The translations under genes and the position numbers were made by a program. Below are positions 7,375 to 16,143 of a stretch of DNA of 34,321 nt, piece after piece. This stretch comes from Lentisphaerota bacterium. GTDB lineage: Bacteria > Verrucomicrobiota > Kiritimatiellia > Kiritimatiellales > Pontiellaceae. Numbering within the stretch: the first letter of the stretch is position 1; the number at the start of each line of letters is the position of its first letter. The stretch covers positions 1 through 34,321 of the forward strand of contig JAAYDL010000339.1 of the NCBI GenBank assembly GCA_012729265.1. The letters run 5' to 3'. A model generated the notes under the pieces. The model saw only the letters and a program-made list of their open reading frames with translations. It was not told the DNA's origin and ran no database searches.

Positions 7375-9726
7375 TTATTTTACAAACTTCCAGTCATATA
7401 GATTGAGAAGGTAACCCGAACCGCCCGTAAATTTAAAGTAAACATCGTGCTGACCTTTTACGCCGTTCAGCGTACAGGTTGTTACAACCCACGACTGCCA
7501 ACCGCCGGTATTCCCCACCGTACAGGTTCCAACCGGTTTTCCATCGACACGGTCGAGATAGATTTCAATCGTACCGCCGTCGGTTGCGGAAGCCACGCGC
7601 AGCTCCACCGTCTTTACGCCGGCACCAAAATCCAGTGCGTTAAACGAAACCCAGTCGCCGTTTTCAATATTGCAGACATTGTCTCCGCCTTCGGAACAGC
7701 CTTCGATGCTGATCCCGCGCTGCGCATTATATTCATCCGCCTTGTTCGTCACGAATGGATCACGGTATGAGGCCGAACAGATGATTGTCGCATTATTTAC
7801 GGTGCCCAGCTTTCCTTTATACTGCACACGAATCAACGTCTGCCCTTTATCCAGCGCAGTAACCACCCCATCCTTTACAGAGGCAATTTCCGAATTTTCT
7901 GAACGGCAAATCACTTGATCGCTTACATCTTCCGTATGACCGTCCATAAAGACCGCCTGCACCGAAAATTTCTCAGAGGATCCAACCACCAAATTCATTT
8001 TCGGAGCACTGACAACCAGTTCCTTTGCTGTAAACTCGCTCTTCAGATCCTTGGTCATAACGAGAACATCATCCGACTTGTCGGCAAATTCAGCAGTGAT
8101 CATTGTTTCGCCGGACACCTTGCTGGAGATCACAGCCTTGTCCACAGAAACAACGTCCGTATCTCTGACGGTAATTTTTGCGCGCTCCGTCACATCCCGG
8201 CTCGTACCGTCAGAATAAACCGCAGCCACGTTGAGCTTCGAGGTTCCCGCTTCTCCGGCCTGGATATCAATCTTATAGCGACTCACCGAAGCATCAATCG
8301 CGATCAGTTTGGCATCAGCGTTCTTCTTTGAAAACTCCCACCAGTCCAGCTTGCACAACTCAGCGGCGGCCTCGCCCTTAAAGACCAGATAGAGGTCGTG
8401 CTCTCCCTCTGCGCCGCTCACCGCAACGGTTTCCTTTTTCCACTCGCCGGCGGTGTAGCCGACCGAAAGCGTTCCGATTTGCGGACCGTCTACCGAATCG
8501 AGGTGCAGTTCAATGGTTCCTCCGCTGGAAGCTCCCGGTTTGGTTCCACAGGCCACCGAAGCGGAAAAAGCTGCGGCACCCGCGCCGAAATCTACACCCT
8601 GCACCTTGATGAATGCGCCGTCGCGAGAAGGATAAACATTCATTCCACCTTCGGAGCAGGGTTCCGATTCCATCCCTTCGCTCCATGCGATCGTCTCTCC
8701 TTCAACGCGGGCATAGGGATTGAGCGCTTCAACCTGATCAACCTGATCGGCCTCCTCCCACCAGGGCAGTTCCTGAATGGTGCCGTCCGGATTAAACTTC
8801 AGCTCTGCAACACAGACCGAACGACGTTCGTGATGGGTTTCGGTGATGGAAAAGTTTAGTTTAAAGTTAAACCCGAAAACGTAGGTTTTCCCCTTATAGT
8901 CAATGATTCCCGGATGATTTCCAGAGGAACGACTATCCGGACGCATAATGTAGCCTCCAAAATCCCAAGGCCCTTCTGGACTGTCACTCATGGCATAGCC
9001 TATACCTTCCGGGCAGCAAGTTGCCGCATAAGCCATGTAGTATCGATTATCACGCTTGTAGAGCCAAGGCCCTTCCTGAAAATGGTACGGATCCGGTTCA
9101 CCTTGCACCTTGGCGATCGAAGGATCCTTAATGACCTCTCCAGAATAGGAAATCATGTCTTCGTTGAGCTTCACATACCACATATTGGGATTGCCCCAAT
9201 AGAGATAGGCCTGCCCATCGTCATCAATGAAGGGAGAGGGATCGATAAATCCGTTTTCCGGCCCGACAAGCGGCTTGCCGATGGCATCTTTATACGGTCC
9301 CAGCGGACTGTCCGCCACCGCGACTCCAATCACGTTTTTGGGCCAACCCTGCACACTGACCGGCGCATAAAAATAAAACTTACCGTTGCGCTCGATCGCC
9401 TGCGGCGCCCAGGCATCATTCGATTGGACGGCCCAGGGAAATGTTTTAAGCGAGGCGATGGTACCGTGATCCGTCCAATTCACCATATCCGTTGAGGTAT
9501 AGCACTGCCAGTCCTTCATCAGGAAACGGCCCATACCGGGTCCGGCGTCATCTTCGTCGTGACTGGTATAAAGATACACCACGCCGTCGTGAACAAACGG
9601 AGCCGGGTCCGCCGTAAATTTGGTCTGCACAATCGGGTTGGACGCCATGCAAACCGAACCCTGAATAACCACTGCGCCCAATAAAGCGCTCAAACCACGC
9701 TTATACACTTTTTGATCCATCATCAT
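7375..9726 (-). CDS. GH43 glycosidase with CBM6, Ig-like repeats and CBM6
   Basis: A large exported multidomain enzyme of 783 residues. After a signal peptide the five-bladed GH43 domain has the expected triad: base D40 (T-A-D-P-A-P-F), modulator D162 (F-I-D-P-S-P-F) and acid E218 (F-Q-E-G-P-W). Then come a CBM6-like module (about 336-468), two Big_2-type Ig-like domains (about 475-645) and a second CBM6-like module (about 655-783). The two CBM6 modules share the S-E-G-G-x-N-V and E-[IL]-x-L-D-x-V-D-G segments. Activity is probably arabinofuranosidase or xylosidase on arabinoxylan-type chains. Three ATGs are in a row (9726, 9723, 9720); the GAGGGAG site fits the second or third best. It starts 15 bp after the GH31 stop, so the two are cotranscribed. 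Confidence 0.92.
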   Translation of the reverse strand: MMMDQKVYKRGLSALLGAVVIQGSVCMASNPIVQTKFTADPAPFVHDGVVYLYTSHDEDDAGPGMGRFLMKDWQCYTSTDMVNWTDHGTIASLKTFPWAVQSNDAWAPQAIERNGKFYFYAPVSVQGWPKNVIGVAVADSPLGPYKDAIGKPLVGPENGFIDPSPFIDDDGQAYLYWGNPNMWYVKLNEDMISYSGEVIKDPSIAKVQGEPDPYHFQEGPWLYKRDNRYYMAYAATCCPEGIGYAMSDSPEGPWDFGGYIMRPDSRSSGNHPGIIDYKGKTYVFGFNFKLNFSITETHHERRSVCVAELKFNPDGTIQELPWWEEADQVDQVEALNPYARVEGETIAWSEGMESEPCSEGGMNVYPSRDGAFIKVQGVDFGAGAAAFSASVACGTKPGASSGGTIELHLDSVDGPQIGTLSVGYTAGEWKKETVAVSGAEGEHDLYLVFKGEAAAELCKLDWWEFSKKNADAKLIAIDASVSRYKIDIQAGEAGTSKLNVAAVYSDGTSRDVTERAKITVRDTDVVSVDKAVISSKVSGETMITAEFADKSDDVLVMTKDLKSEFTAKELVVSAPKMNLVVGSSEKFSVQAVFMDGHTEDVSDQVICRSENSEIASVKDGVVTALDKGQTLIRVQYKGKLGTVNNATIICSASYRDPFVTNKADEYNAQRGISIEGCSEGGDNVCNIENGDWVSFNALDFGAGVKTVELRVASATDGGTIEIYLDRVDGKPVGTCTVGNTGGWQSWVVTTCTLNGVKGQHDVYFKFTGGSGYLLNLYDWKFVK

Positions 9727-9741
9727 TCTCCCTCTTTTATG

Positions 9742-12693
9742 TTAAAATTGAACCTGAACCGGCTTGCCGGTATATTTGATCGGCTTCACGCCGCTCGTTG
9801 CCGTTTCAATCCCTGCATTCTGTTCCGGCAACGCCAGCACCACATTCAGCTCGCGCTCCTTCACCATGCCAGCGAACGAGCCGCTCCGCGGGCCGATCGA
9901 CAGCGTTTTTGCCGCATCGTCCCAAACCAAGTCGTATGTGGCATATTCGCCTTTCTCATAGTCATAGGTTTCGTTGTCGTCCTCATAGATCGTAAAGCTC
10001 GCGTCGGCTCCCGGATAGATGCGGATTTCATACGGCGCATCCGGTTTCTCCGTGGCATACTGCATCACCGGCCCCATCGGAACAATCGATCCGGCACGGA
10101 TGTAAAGCGGCATAATATTAAGCGGACAATCGCGCGTGACCGTCTGGCCGCCCCCGAGGGGCTGATTGTTCCAAAAATCAAACCAGTTTGCCCCTTGCGG
10201 AAGATAGGTTTCATACGCAAGGTTAAGCTTATTCTTAGCCTCCTCAAGGTCGCGCATATCCGCCGGCGTGCGCCAAGCCAAACGAAGCGCGCGTTCGCCG
10301 GCCCCCTGATAGAACTCCAGCTTCAGCGAAACCTTCTCGCCCTTTTTTAGGGTAACCATCGTATTCTTATAGCGCACCGCACCCGAGTTCCAATCTTCAA
10401 TCACCTTCTTACCATCAAGGAATAGGCGGAACCCATCGTCGCCATCGATGCCAATTTCATATTCGCCCGACTCCGGAGCGATCAGAAAACCTTCCCAGCG
10501 TGCAGAGAAGTTATTGAATCCATCCAGCCCACCGGGCGGTCCGGCCAACGGCGGCCCCGGCCAGTCATGATCCACATTCTTATCAAGCAGCGTGTCCTTG
10601 GGCGTATCAAAGTTCACTCCCGAAAAATACTGCACATCCAGCCCCCGTTCACCATCAGTCGATCGCAAGTTTTCAGTCGGTATGGTGGCCGGTGGCATGT
10701 TTTCAGAGACGGCCATAGATCGCGTCACCGGATGCACCAAAAACGCCGGACCGAACATAAACTCATCATTCATATTCCGGGCAACAGCATCATCTGGAAA
10801 ATCCATGGGGAACGCGCGCATCAGGGTGTACCCTTCGCTCGTCACCTTCCACGCCTGACTATAGATATACGGCATTAGGCGATAGCGCAAATGCGTGATA
10901 TCGAGCAGGGCCTGATACATTTCCGGGTCCAACTCCTTAAAAATATAGGGCTCGCGCTCAATGTTGGTGCCATGCACGCGAAAGATCGGATTAAACGCAC
11001 CAAATTGGTACCAACGCGCAAACAGCTCCCGATACGTGGCATTCTGCTCACCGCCGGGATAGTTATTCACAAAGAATCCGCCGATGTCTTGAGTCCACCA
11101 AGGATTCCCAGACATGGTCACCTGAAGCCCGCCCGCCATCTGCGACTTCAGCGTATCCCAACTCGCAAATGAATCACCAGACCACGAAGCCGCCGCATAT
11201 CGCTGCGCGCCAGCCCAAGCCGAACGCGTTAACGTAAAGACGCGCTTATTATTGATGGCACGCTGGCCCTCATACGTTCCCTTGGTTGTCACCAGCGTGT
11301 ATGGATTCAGATAGCGTGAAAAATCACCCATGGCATTCATACCCAGATTCTTAATATCCCGCGCCACTTCATTCTGATCCCAGCAGGCCGTTCCCACTTC
11401 CACTTCCGTGCCATCCATCCAGAGCGCATCCACGCCTTTAGCAAAGAGCCCATCATTGATATGTTTAAAATAAATCTCCCGGCCCTTTTCGCTGAACGCA
11501 TCATAAATGCGTGCCTTCTGGGAAATCCAGTGCAGCGGTTCAAAGCGCAGACCATATTGATCCAGCTCCTTTGCCAGCGGGGTATCGTTTCCGACCGACG
11601 GCCAAATGGAGATCATCAACTTCATGTCCAAATCATGAATTGCCTTTGCCATGCCCTCCGGATCTGGATAACGCTCCTGGTTCCAGATCATGCCGCTCCA
11701 CGTGCCATCCTTATCCGATCCCCAGTACTGCCAATCCTGTACGATGTAATCGAGCGGAAACTGCTCCTTACGGAACGTCTGCGCCACCTCAACAATACGC
11801 GCCTGCGTCTGATAACGCTCCTTGCTCATAAAGAGCCCCATCGCCTGCTTCGGATACATTGGAGCATCCCCCGTCAACGCACGATAACTCGCAATGACTT
11901 CGTCCTGATCCTTGCCCGCAAAGAAATAATAGTCCACTCCACCCGGAGCACTCTCGGCCCACAATCGCGCACCGTCTTGATCATCCTTAAAACGCATCAC
12001 AGAATACGTGTCCCACATAATCCCGTAGCGTTCAGAAGAGAGAATCATCGGAATAACAATGCCCAGATTCGTTTGAATCATCCGCACTTCCTGACCGCGA
12101 CGATTAATGCGCGACGACGCGGAATCAATATATCCCAGACCATACCACCCCTCGTCGGGTTTCAGCGTAAAGGTATTCGCCGCCTCATAAGTCGGAGCGC
12201 CGGAAATCTCCACCTGCTTAATTTCGCTTGGCTGGTCGGCGCGCTCCTTTGTCAGCAGCTTTCCATCTGCATCCAAAAACGTAAGCGCACCGCTCGTAGT
12301 ATCCACCACGATCTGCAAATGGTCTGAAGTAATCGAGAGATCGTCACCGGACTCACTTACCTTATAAGGAACCGATGCAGGTTGGCCAATCACCACAATA
12401 CTCGGGTGCTCCCAATAATTCTGACCCAGATTTTCATTCACCCGAACCGTCGTCGGACCATAGAAAATAACATTCTTCACCTTATCGCCAACCCGAAGCT
12501 GAACTCCGCTCTCCAGTTCAACATACGAAAACCCTGCCTGATCGCCCCTCGTCACAGCAACCAAATGCCCATTTTCATCCAGCCCCGACGGTGCGGCCGC
12601 TGCGTTTCCGGCGACTCCCCCAATCATAGATAAAGAAATCAGCATGTAGCGCAGTAGCTTGCTGCGTAAATTACTACAGTGGAATCGGTTCAT
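9742..12693 (-). CDS. GH31 glycosidase (alpha-xylosidase-like) with inserted PA14 domain
   Basis: An exported protein of 983 residues. A signal peptide is followed by the N-terminal beta-sandwich and the GH31 barrel. The nucleophile is D427 (L-W-M-D-G-T-E) and the acid/base is D507 (W-S-G-D-S). A PA14 domain (about 675-812, with G-D-D-G-F-R-L-F-L-D-G) interrupts the C-terminal beta-domain. The following segment resumes GH31 sequence (P-L-Y-I-R-A-G-S-I-V-P). PA14-bearing GH31 enzymes include xyloglucan alpha-xylosidases, but alpha-glucosidase activity is not excluded. ATG 12693 has GGAGG eight bases upstream. It is the first gene of the GH31-GH43-GH27 operon. Confidence 0.92.
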   Translation of the reverse strand: MNRFHCSNLRSKLLRYMLISLSMIGGVAGNAAAAPSGLDENGHLVAVTRGDQAGFSYVELESGVQLRVGDKVKNVIFYGPTTVRVNENLGQNYWEHPSIVVIGQPASVPYKVSESGDDLSITSDHLQIVVDTTSGALTFLDADGKLLTKERADQPSEIKQVEISGAPTYEAANTFTLKPDEGWYGLGYIDSASSRINRRGQEVRMIQTNLGIVIPMILSSERYGIMWDTYSVMRFKDDQDGARLWAESAPGGVDYYFFAGKDQDEVIASYRALTGDAPMYPKQAMGLFMSKERYQTQARIVEVAQTFRKEQFPLDYIVQDWQYWGSDKDGTWSGMIWNQERYPDPEGMAKAIHDLDMKLMISIWPSVGNDTPLAKELDQYGLRFEPLHWISQKARIYDAFSEKGREIYFKHINDGLFAKGVDALWMDGTEVEVGTACWDQNEVARDIKNLGMNAMGDFSRYLNPYTLVTTKGTYEGQRAINNKRVFTLTRSAWAGAQRYAAASWSGDSFASWDTLKSQMAGGLQVTMSGNPWWTQDIGGFFVNNYPGGEQNATYRELFARWYQFGAFNPIFRVHGTNIEREPYIFKELDPEMYQALLDITHLRYRLMPYIYSQAWKVTSEGYTLMRAFPMDFPDDAVARNMNDEFMFGPAFLVHPVTRSMAVSENMPPATIPTENLRSTDGERGLDVQYFSGVNFDTPKDTLLDKNVDHDWPGPPLAGPPGGLDGFNNFSARWEGFLIAPESGEYEIGIDGDDGFRLFLDGKKVIEDWNSGAVRYKNTMVTLKKGEKVSLKLEFYQGAGERALRLAWRTPADMRDLEEAKNKLNLAYETYLPQGANWFDFWNNQPLGGGQTVTRDCPLNIMPLYIRAGSIVPMGPVMQYATEKPDAPYEIRIYPGADASFTIYEDDNETYDYEKGEYATYDLVWDDAAKTLSIGPRSGSFAGMVKERELNVVLALPEQNAGIETATSGVKPIKYTGKPVQVQF

Positions 12694-12816
12694 TTTTTAA
12701 TCCTCCTATGTAAACATTCCCCCAAAAGCCCATACTACCCAAAGTTAGACGTATATAAAGAGGTGTTATTCGTCAGCATATCCGGCCAACTTTTTCCCCG
12801 ATGCGCAGGAAATAAA

Positions 12817-13718
12817 TCAGGGATTACCCATCAGCGATTCGGCTTCCAGAAGGAGAATGCGGGCGGCAACCCAGTCCCACCAGAATCCTTCTGTATTACT
12901 ACCCACCTCAACGACACGTGACAAACCGTAGGGCAAGCCTGTTGCGATCATATTTTTACCCGATTGAAGCTGATCGAGCGATTCCTCGACCGATCCTGCT
13001 TGATACAGCGACATGGCCAGAATGATATGATCCATAGCGGCTCTCGAAGGCGTTGAATCTCTGGACATGAGGTTTTCCCGTGACCATGATGCGGCATCTT
13101 CATAATTTCCCAACCGGTACTCCAGCAAGGCGAGCGCCCAGACTCGCCAAGCGTGGAGATAGGCATCCCACGTCGACCAGATTCGAACATTGTCTACAGA
13201 TTGGCGGAGAATATCTCCGAGCGGTTCCAAGGCATCCAAAAGTGATTCATCGCACGGCAGAAGTGCGCATATCTTAACGACCTGTTCTGCGGCGATAGGG
13301 TTCTGGGTCTGGCCAAAATGGTCGATGGTTTCCCAAACAAAGCGATGATAGCCATCGATGTCGCCCGCCGCCACCAGAGTAGGCGCCACGCAAAGCAGAC
13401 CACGCGTGGCCTCGTCAGTCAGATCAGACTTATCAACCTGAACGGCACGTGCAAACTTAAGCATATGCCCGGCTCCTTCCGGCCACAGTCCTTTTTCCAG
13501 ATTCCAGTCCGCGAGATCCAGAAATACATTTCCGGCCTCCAACGACGGCTTGATGACGGGAAGATCGACACCTTCCACCATCTGTTCCGCGTCCTCATAC
13601 TGTTCGCGGTTCAGCAGAACGGCCGCCATGGCAATCTTTTCACGAGCCTCCGCCTCCATGCGCAGTCTTGCCTCGCTCTGCCGCGCCTCCTCCGCCAACC
13701 GTTCGGCGGCGACGGCGC
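12817..13718 (-). pseudogene. C-terminal TPR fragment of a serine/threonine-kinase-type protein
   Basis: An open frame of about 300 codons with no good start. It begins abruptly at the junction with the transposase fragment at about 13718 and runs to TGA at 12817-12819. The N-terminal part is a charged coiled coil (A-A-E-R-L-A-E-E-A-R-Q-S-E-A), followed by helical TPR-like repeats. The C terminus is W-W-D-W-V-A-A-R-I-L-L, a tail I associate with large kinase/TPR proteins of Lentisphaerae and Kiritimatiellae. The kinase domain and membrane segment are absent, so it is most likely a remnant. It separates the two glycosidase operons and lies on their strand. A short protein from ATG 13698 remains possible but has no Shine-Dalgarno. 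Confidence 0.65.
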
Positions 13719-14144
13719 GGCTGCTACGGCAAGCCCGATGCGCCTAAATGCGATGCGGCAGAACTCGTCACCGACGGACTGCCCTCCTACGACAGCGCCG
13801 TCGTTGCCTACAACACTGCAGCCATCGAAAAAGGAGGAGCAGGCATCCTCGAAAAACGCACCGTCATCGGCCTGCAGAACCTCGACCCCGAAAGCGAAGC
13901 CTATCGCGAATACAAGCAGCTCGTCGAACGGCTCAACCGCACCTACAAGTTCCACACCCGCCCAAGGGCCGGGTTCAAGGATTTCGACGGAGCCTGCGCG
14001 CTCACCACCCTCTTCGTGGTCTACTACAACTTCATGCGGCCCCACGGAAGCCTCGGGCATAAACCACCCGTCGAGCTCGAATGCCTCAAAGACAAGAAGC
14101 TCTATCCCGACCAATGGGTCGAGCTGATCCGGCAGGCCGCCTGA
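13719..14144 (+). pseudogene. DDE transposase, 5'-truncated fragment (IS6/IS240-like)
   Basis: The last 140 or so residues of a DDE-type transposase. The second catalytic aspartate is visible in V-T-D-G-L-P-S-Y-D, and the catalytic glutamate in L-V-E-R-L-N-R-T-Y-K. It is followed by the family-typical Y-Y-N-F-M-R-P-H-G-S-L-G segment and a stop at 14142-14144. The first aspartate and the DNA-binding N terminus are missing. The frame starts at the breakpoint with the oppositely oriented kinase/TPR fragment, so this is a dead remnant. Assignment to the IS6/IS240-like DDE group is by motif, moderately sure. Confidence 0.75.
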
Positions 14145-14523
14145 TCAATCAATAATCCAGATGTCAAAGAACACTCGCAAGACCCAGATCTTGCGCACCA
14201 TCCGCCCCGCTGTGCATTGAACGCATCAACCGGCGTGAAAAACCATTCTCTTTACCTCGCTCAACCCAACCGACCCCAATAAAAAGCCAAACTTCAACGC
14301 GCGTTACTACATTCTCATCGACCTGCTCGGGAACTCATCCATCCTTTTCATAGAATTTTTGACAGAACCCAACTAAACAAACTGATCTCAAATACAGCGG
14401 CCAGCCATCCTGATGACCGTATAACGAAGTTTGTAACCCACAACAAAGCAATCGCTCGACGGGGTGAGGAAAAATCATCTTATTACTATCCTCATGTTTA
14501 TGTCCAAACGAGCGGCTAATCTT
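14145..14523. other. gene-free stretch downstream of the transposase fragment
   Basis: About 380 bp with no gene I can support. It runs from the transposase stop to the 3' end of the convergent GH43 gene and is probably decayed insertion-sequence end plus intergenic DNA. I saw no matching terminal inverted repeat and no clear terminator. Confidence 0.4.
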
Positions 14524-16107
14524 CTAATCGGCGCTGTATTCAAAATAATCAAACACCGCTTCCTCTTCACATTCAGCGCCGTTGACTGTGGCATAAAAAC
14601 CAACATAGATTCCCGTAAAGCCGCCAATGGTTTCTGTGCTCAGGTAACGCGCCTCCACGCTTTCAAGCTGCTTAAACGCATCATTCCCCTGTGCATAGGC
14701 AAAATTGAGGCGCTGGCGCGCGCCCTGAATCCGAAGTTTTACAGGCCCCGGTCGCAGAACAACCTCTTCGGTTTTATAAACCACCGATCCGAATTTCAGC
14801 TGCACATAAAGCACCCGGGAATCACCGGATTTTTTGACGCGAAGATCAAAATGCTGACTCTCATGGAGCAGAATAAAGCCCGCCTCTTCATTTTCCTTCG
14901 CGGGGTTAAAATTCATCGTCGTTTCGGCCGTAAAATCATTACTCTGAATCCGGCGGCCAATGAATGCGGGCGAGCCGCGTTCGCCGATACGCTGCGGCTG
15001 TCCTTTGATGCGCAGCGCGCCGTCGCTGATCGTATAATAGTCGGTCGGGATACGGATAAAGTTCCACTCGAGACCCAGCTTTGTACCCTCAAATTCATCG
15101 CGCGGAGATTTGGTTGGAAAGGGTTCCAGCGGCAGCGTCGGCGTTCTCATGTCGATAGTAACGGTTCCGTTTCCATTGATGGTCGGCCAAGCATATTTTG
15201 CCCAGTTGACCGGCACCAGACAGGTTTCACGTCCGAGAATATGGTGGACGGGATAATCGACGACCTTGCGGTAGCCGTGGCAGACCATCCACCAGGAGCC
15301 GTCGTGGGCCTGAACCATATCGGCATGGCCGACGCCCTGAATCGGATTCCCCTGCGCTGCGGCGTTTGCGTGCGCCAGAATCGGATTCGCCGGATTCTCC
15401 GTGTAGGGGCCCCATATCGTGTTGCTGCGCGCAATATTTTCGCAGTGCGCCTCTTCGGTTCCGCCTTCGGCGGCCATCAGATAGTAATATCCATCTTTTT
15501 TATAGATGTGCGGCCCTTCGGCATAACGGCCGCCGGTCCCCCACCAAACCTTCTTGCCTTCGGTCAGACGTTTGCCGGTTTTTACGTCGATTTCGTACAG
15601 ATAAAACTCCGACGACATGGCGTAAACCTTTCCATCGTCATCAAAAAACAGATCCGGATCAATGCCGGGAAGATCGATGGCCATCGGGTCAGACCAAGGT
15701 CCGGCAGGATCTGAGGCGGTCATATAAAAGTTACCCATCCCGTTGATGTCGGTGGTGATCATGTAGAAGGTTCCTTCGTGATACCGAATCGTGCAGGCAT
15801 AAATATTCATGCCCTGCGGAAACTGCTCCTTACGATGAATGCAGTGACCGATCAGCTCCCAGTTGACCAAATCCTTACTGTGATACACCGGAATGCCCGG
15901 AAAATATTCAAAGGTGGACGTCACCAGATAATAGTCTTCCCCAGCGCGGCAAATGCTCGGATCAGAATGAAAGCCAGGAATCACCGGATTATGATAGGTG
16001 ATCGGCTCGGCCGGATCAGGCTTCACCGCGAACGGATTATCATGTACTTGTGCACCGGAAACAGCGCCCCACAATGCTAGTAACGAAATAATGGCGATCT
16101 TCTTCAT
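14524..16107 (-). CDS. GH43 beta-xylosidase/arabinofuranosidase with C-terminal beta-sandwich
   Basis: An exported protein of 527 residues. A signal peptide (K-K-I-A-I-I-S-L-L-A-L-W-G ... S-G-A) is followed by a GH43 propeller with N-P-V-I-P-G-F-H-S-D-P-S. The base is D49, the modulator D150 (G-I-D-P-D-L-F-F) and the acid E197 (Y-A-E-G-P-H). Residues from about 335 to 527 form a concanavalin-like beta-sandwich (GH43 C-terminal/DUF1349 type), starting at R-D-E-F-E-G-T-K-L. This layout is typical of xylosidases and arabinofuranosidases acting on xylo-oligosaccharides. A GGGAG Shine-Dalgarno precedes ATG 16107. It follows the GH97 gene by 36 bp on the same strand, so the two are probably cotranscribed. 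Confidence 0.93.
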   Translation of the reverse strand: MKKIAIISLLALWGAVSGAQVHDNPFAVKPDPAEPITYHNPVIPGFHSDPSICRAGEDYYLVTSTFEYFPGIPVYHSKDLVNWELIGHCIHRKEQFPQGMNIYACTIRYHEGTFYMITTDINGMGNFYMTASDPAGPWSDPMAIDLPGIDPDLFFDDDGKVYAMSSEFYLYEIDVKTGKRLTEGKKVWWGTGGRYAEGPHIYKKDGYYYLMAAEGGTEEAHCENIARSNTIWGPYTENPANPILAHANAAAQGNPIQGVGHADMVQAHDGSWWMVCHGYRKVVDYPVHHILGRETCLVPVNWAKYAWPTINGNGTVTIDMRTPTLPLEPFPTKSPRDEFEGTKLGLEWNFIRIPTDYYTISDGALRIKGQPQRIGERGSPAFIGRRIQSNDFTAETTMNFNPAKENEEAGFILLHESQHFDLRVKKSGDSRVLYVQLKFGSVVYKTEEVVLRPGPVKLRIQGARQRLNFAYAQGNDAFKQLESVEARYLSTETIGGFTGIYVGFYATVNGAECEEEAVFDYFEYSAD

Positions 16108-16143
16108 GTTGTTTTCTCCCTACAACCGGCTCTGCAAGAGCCT

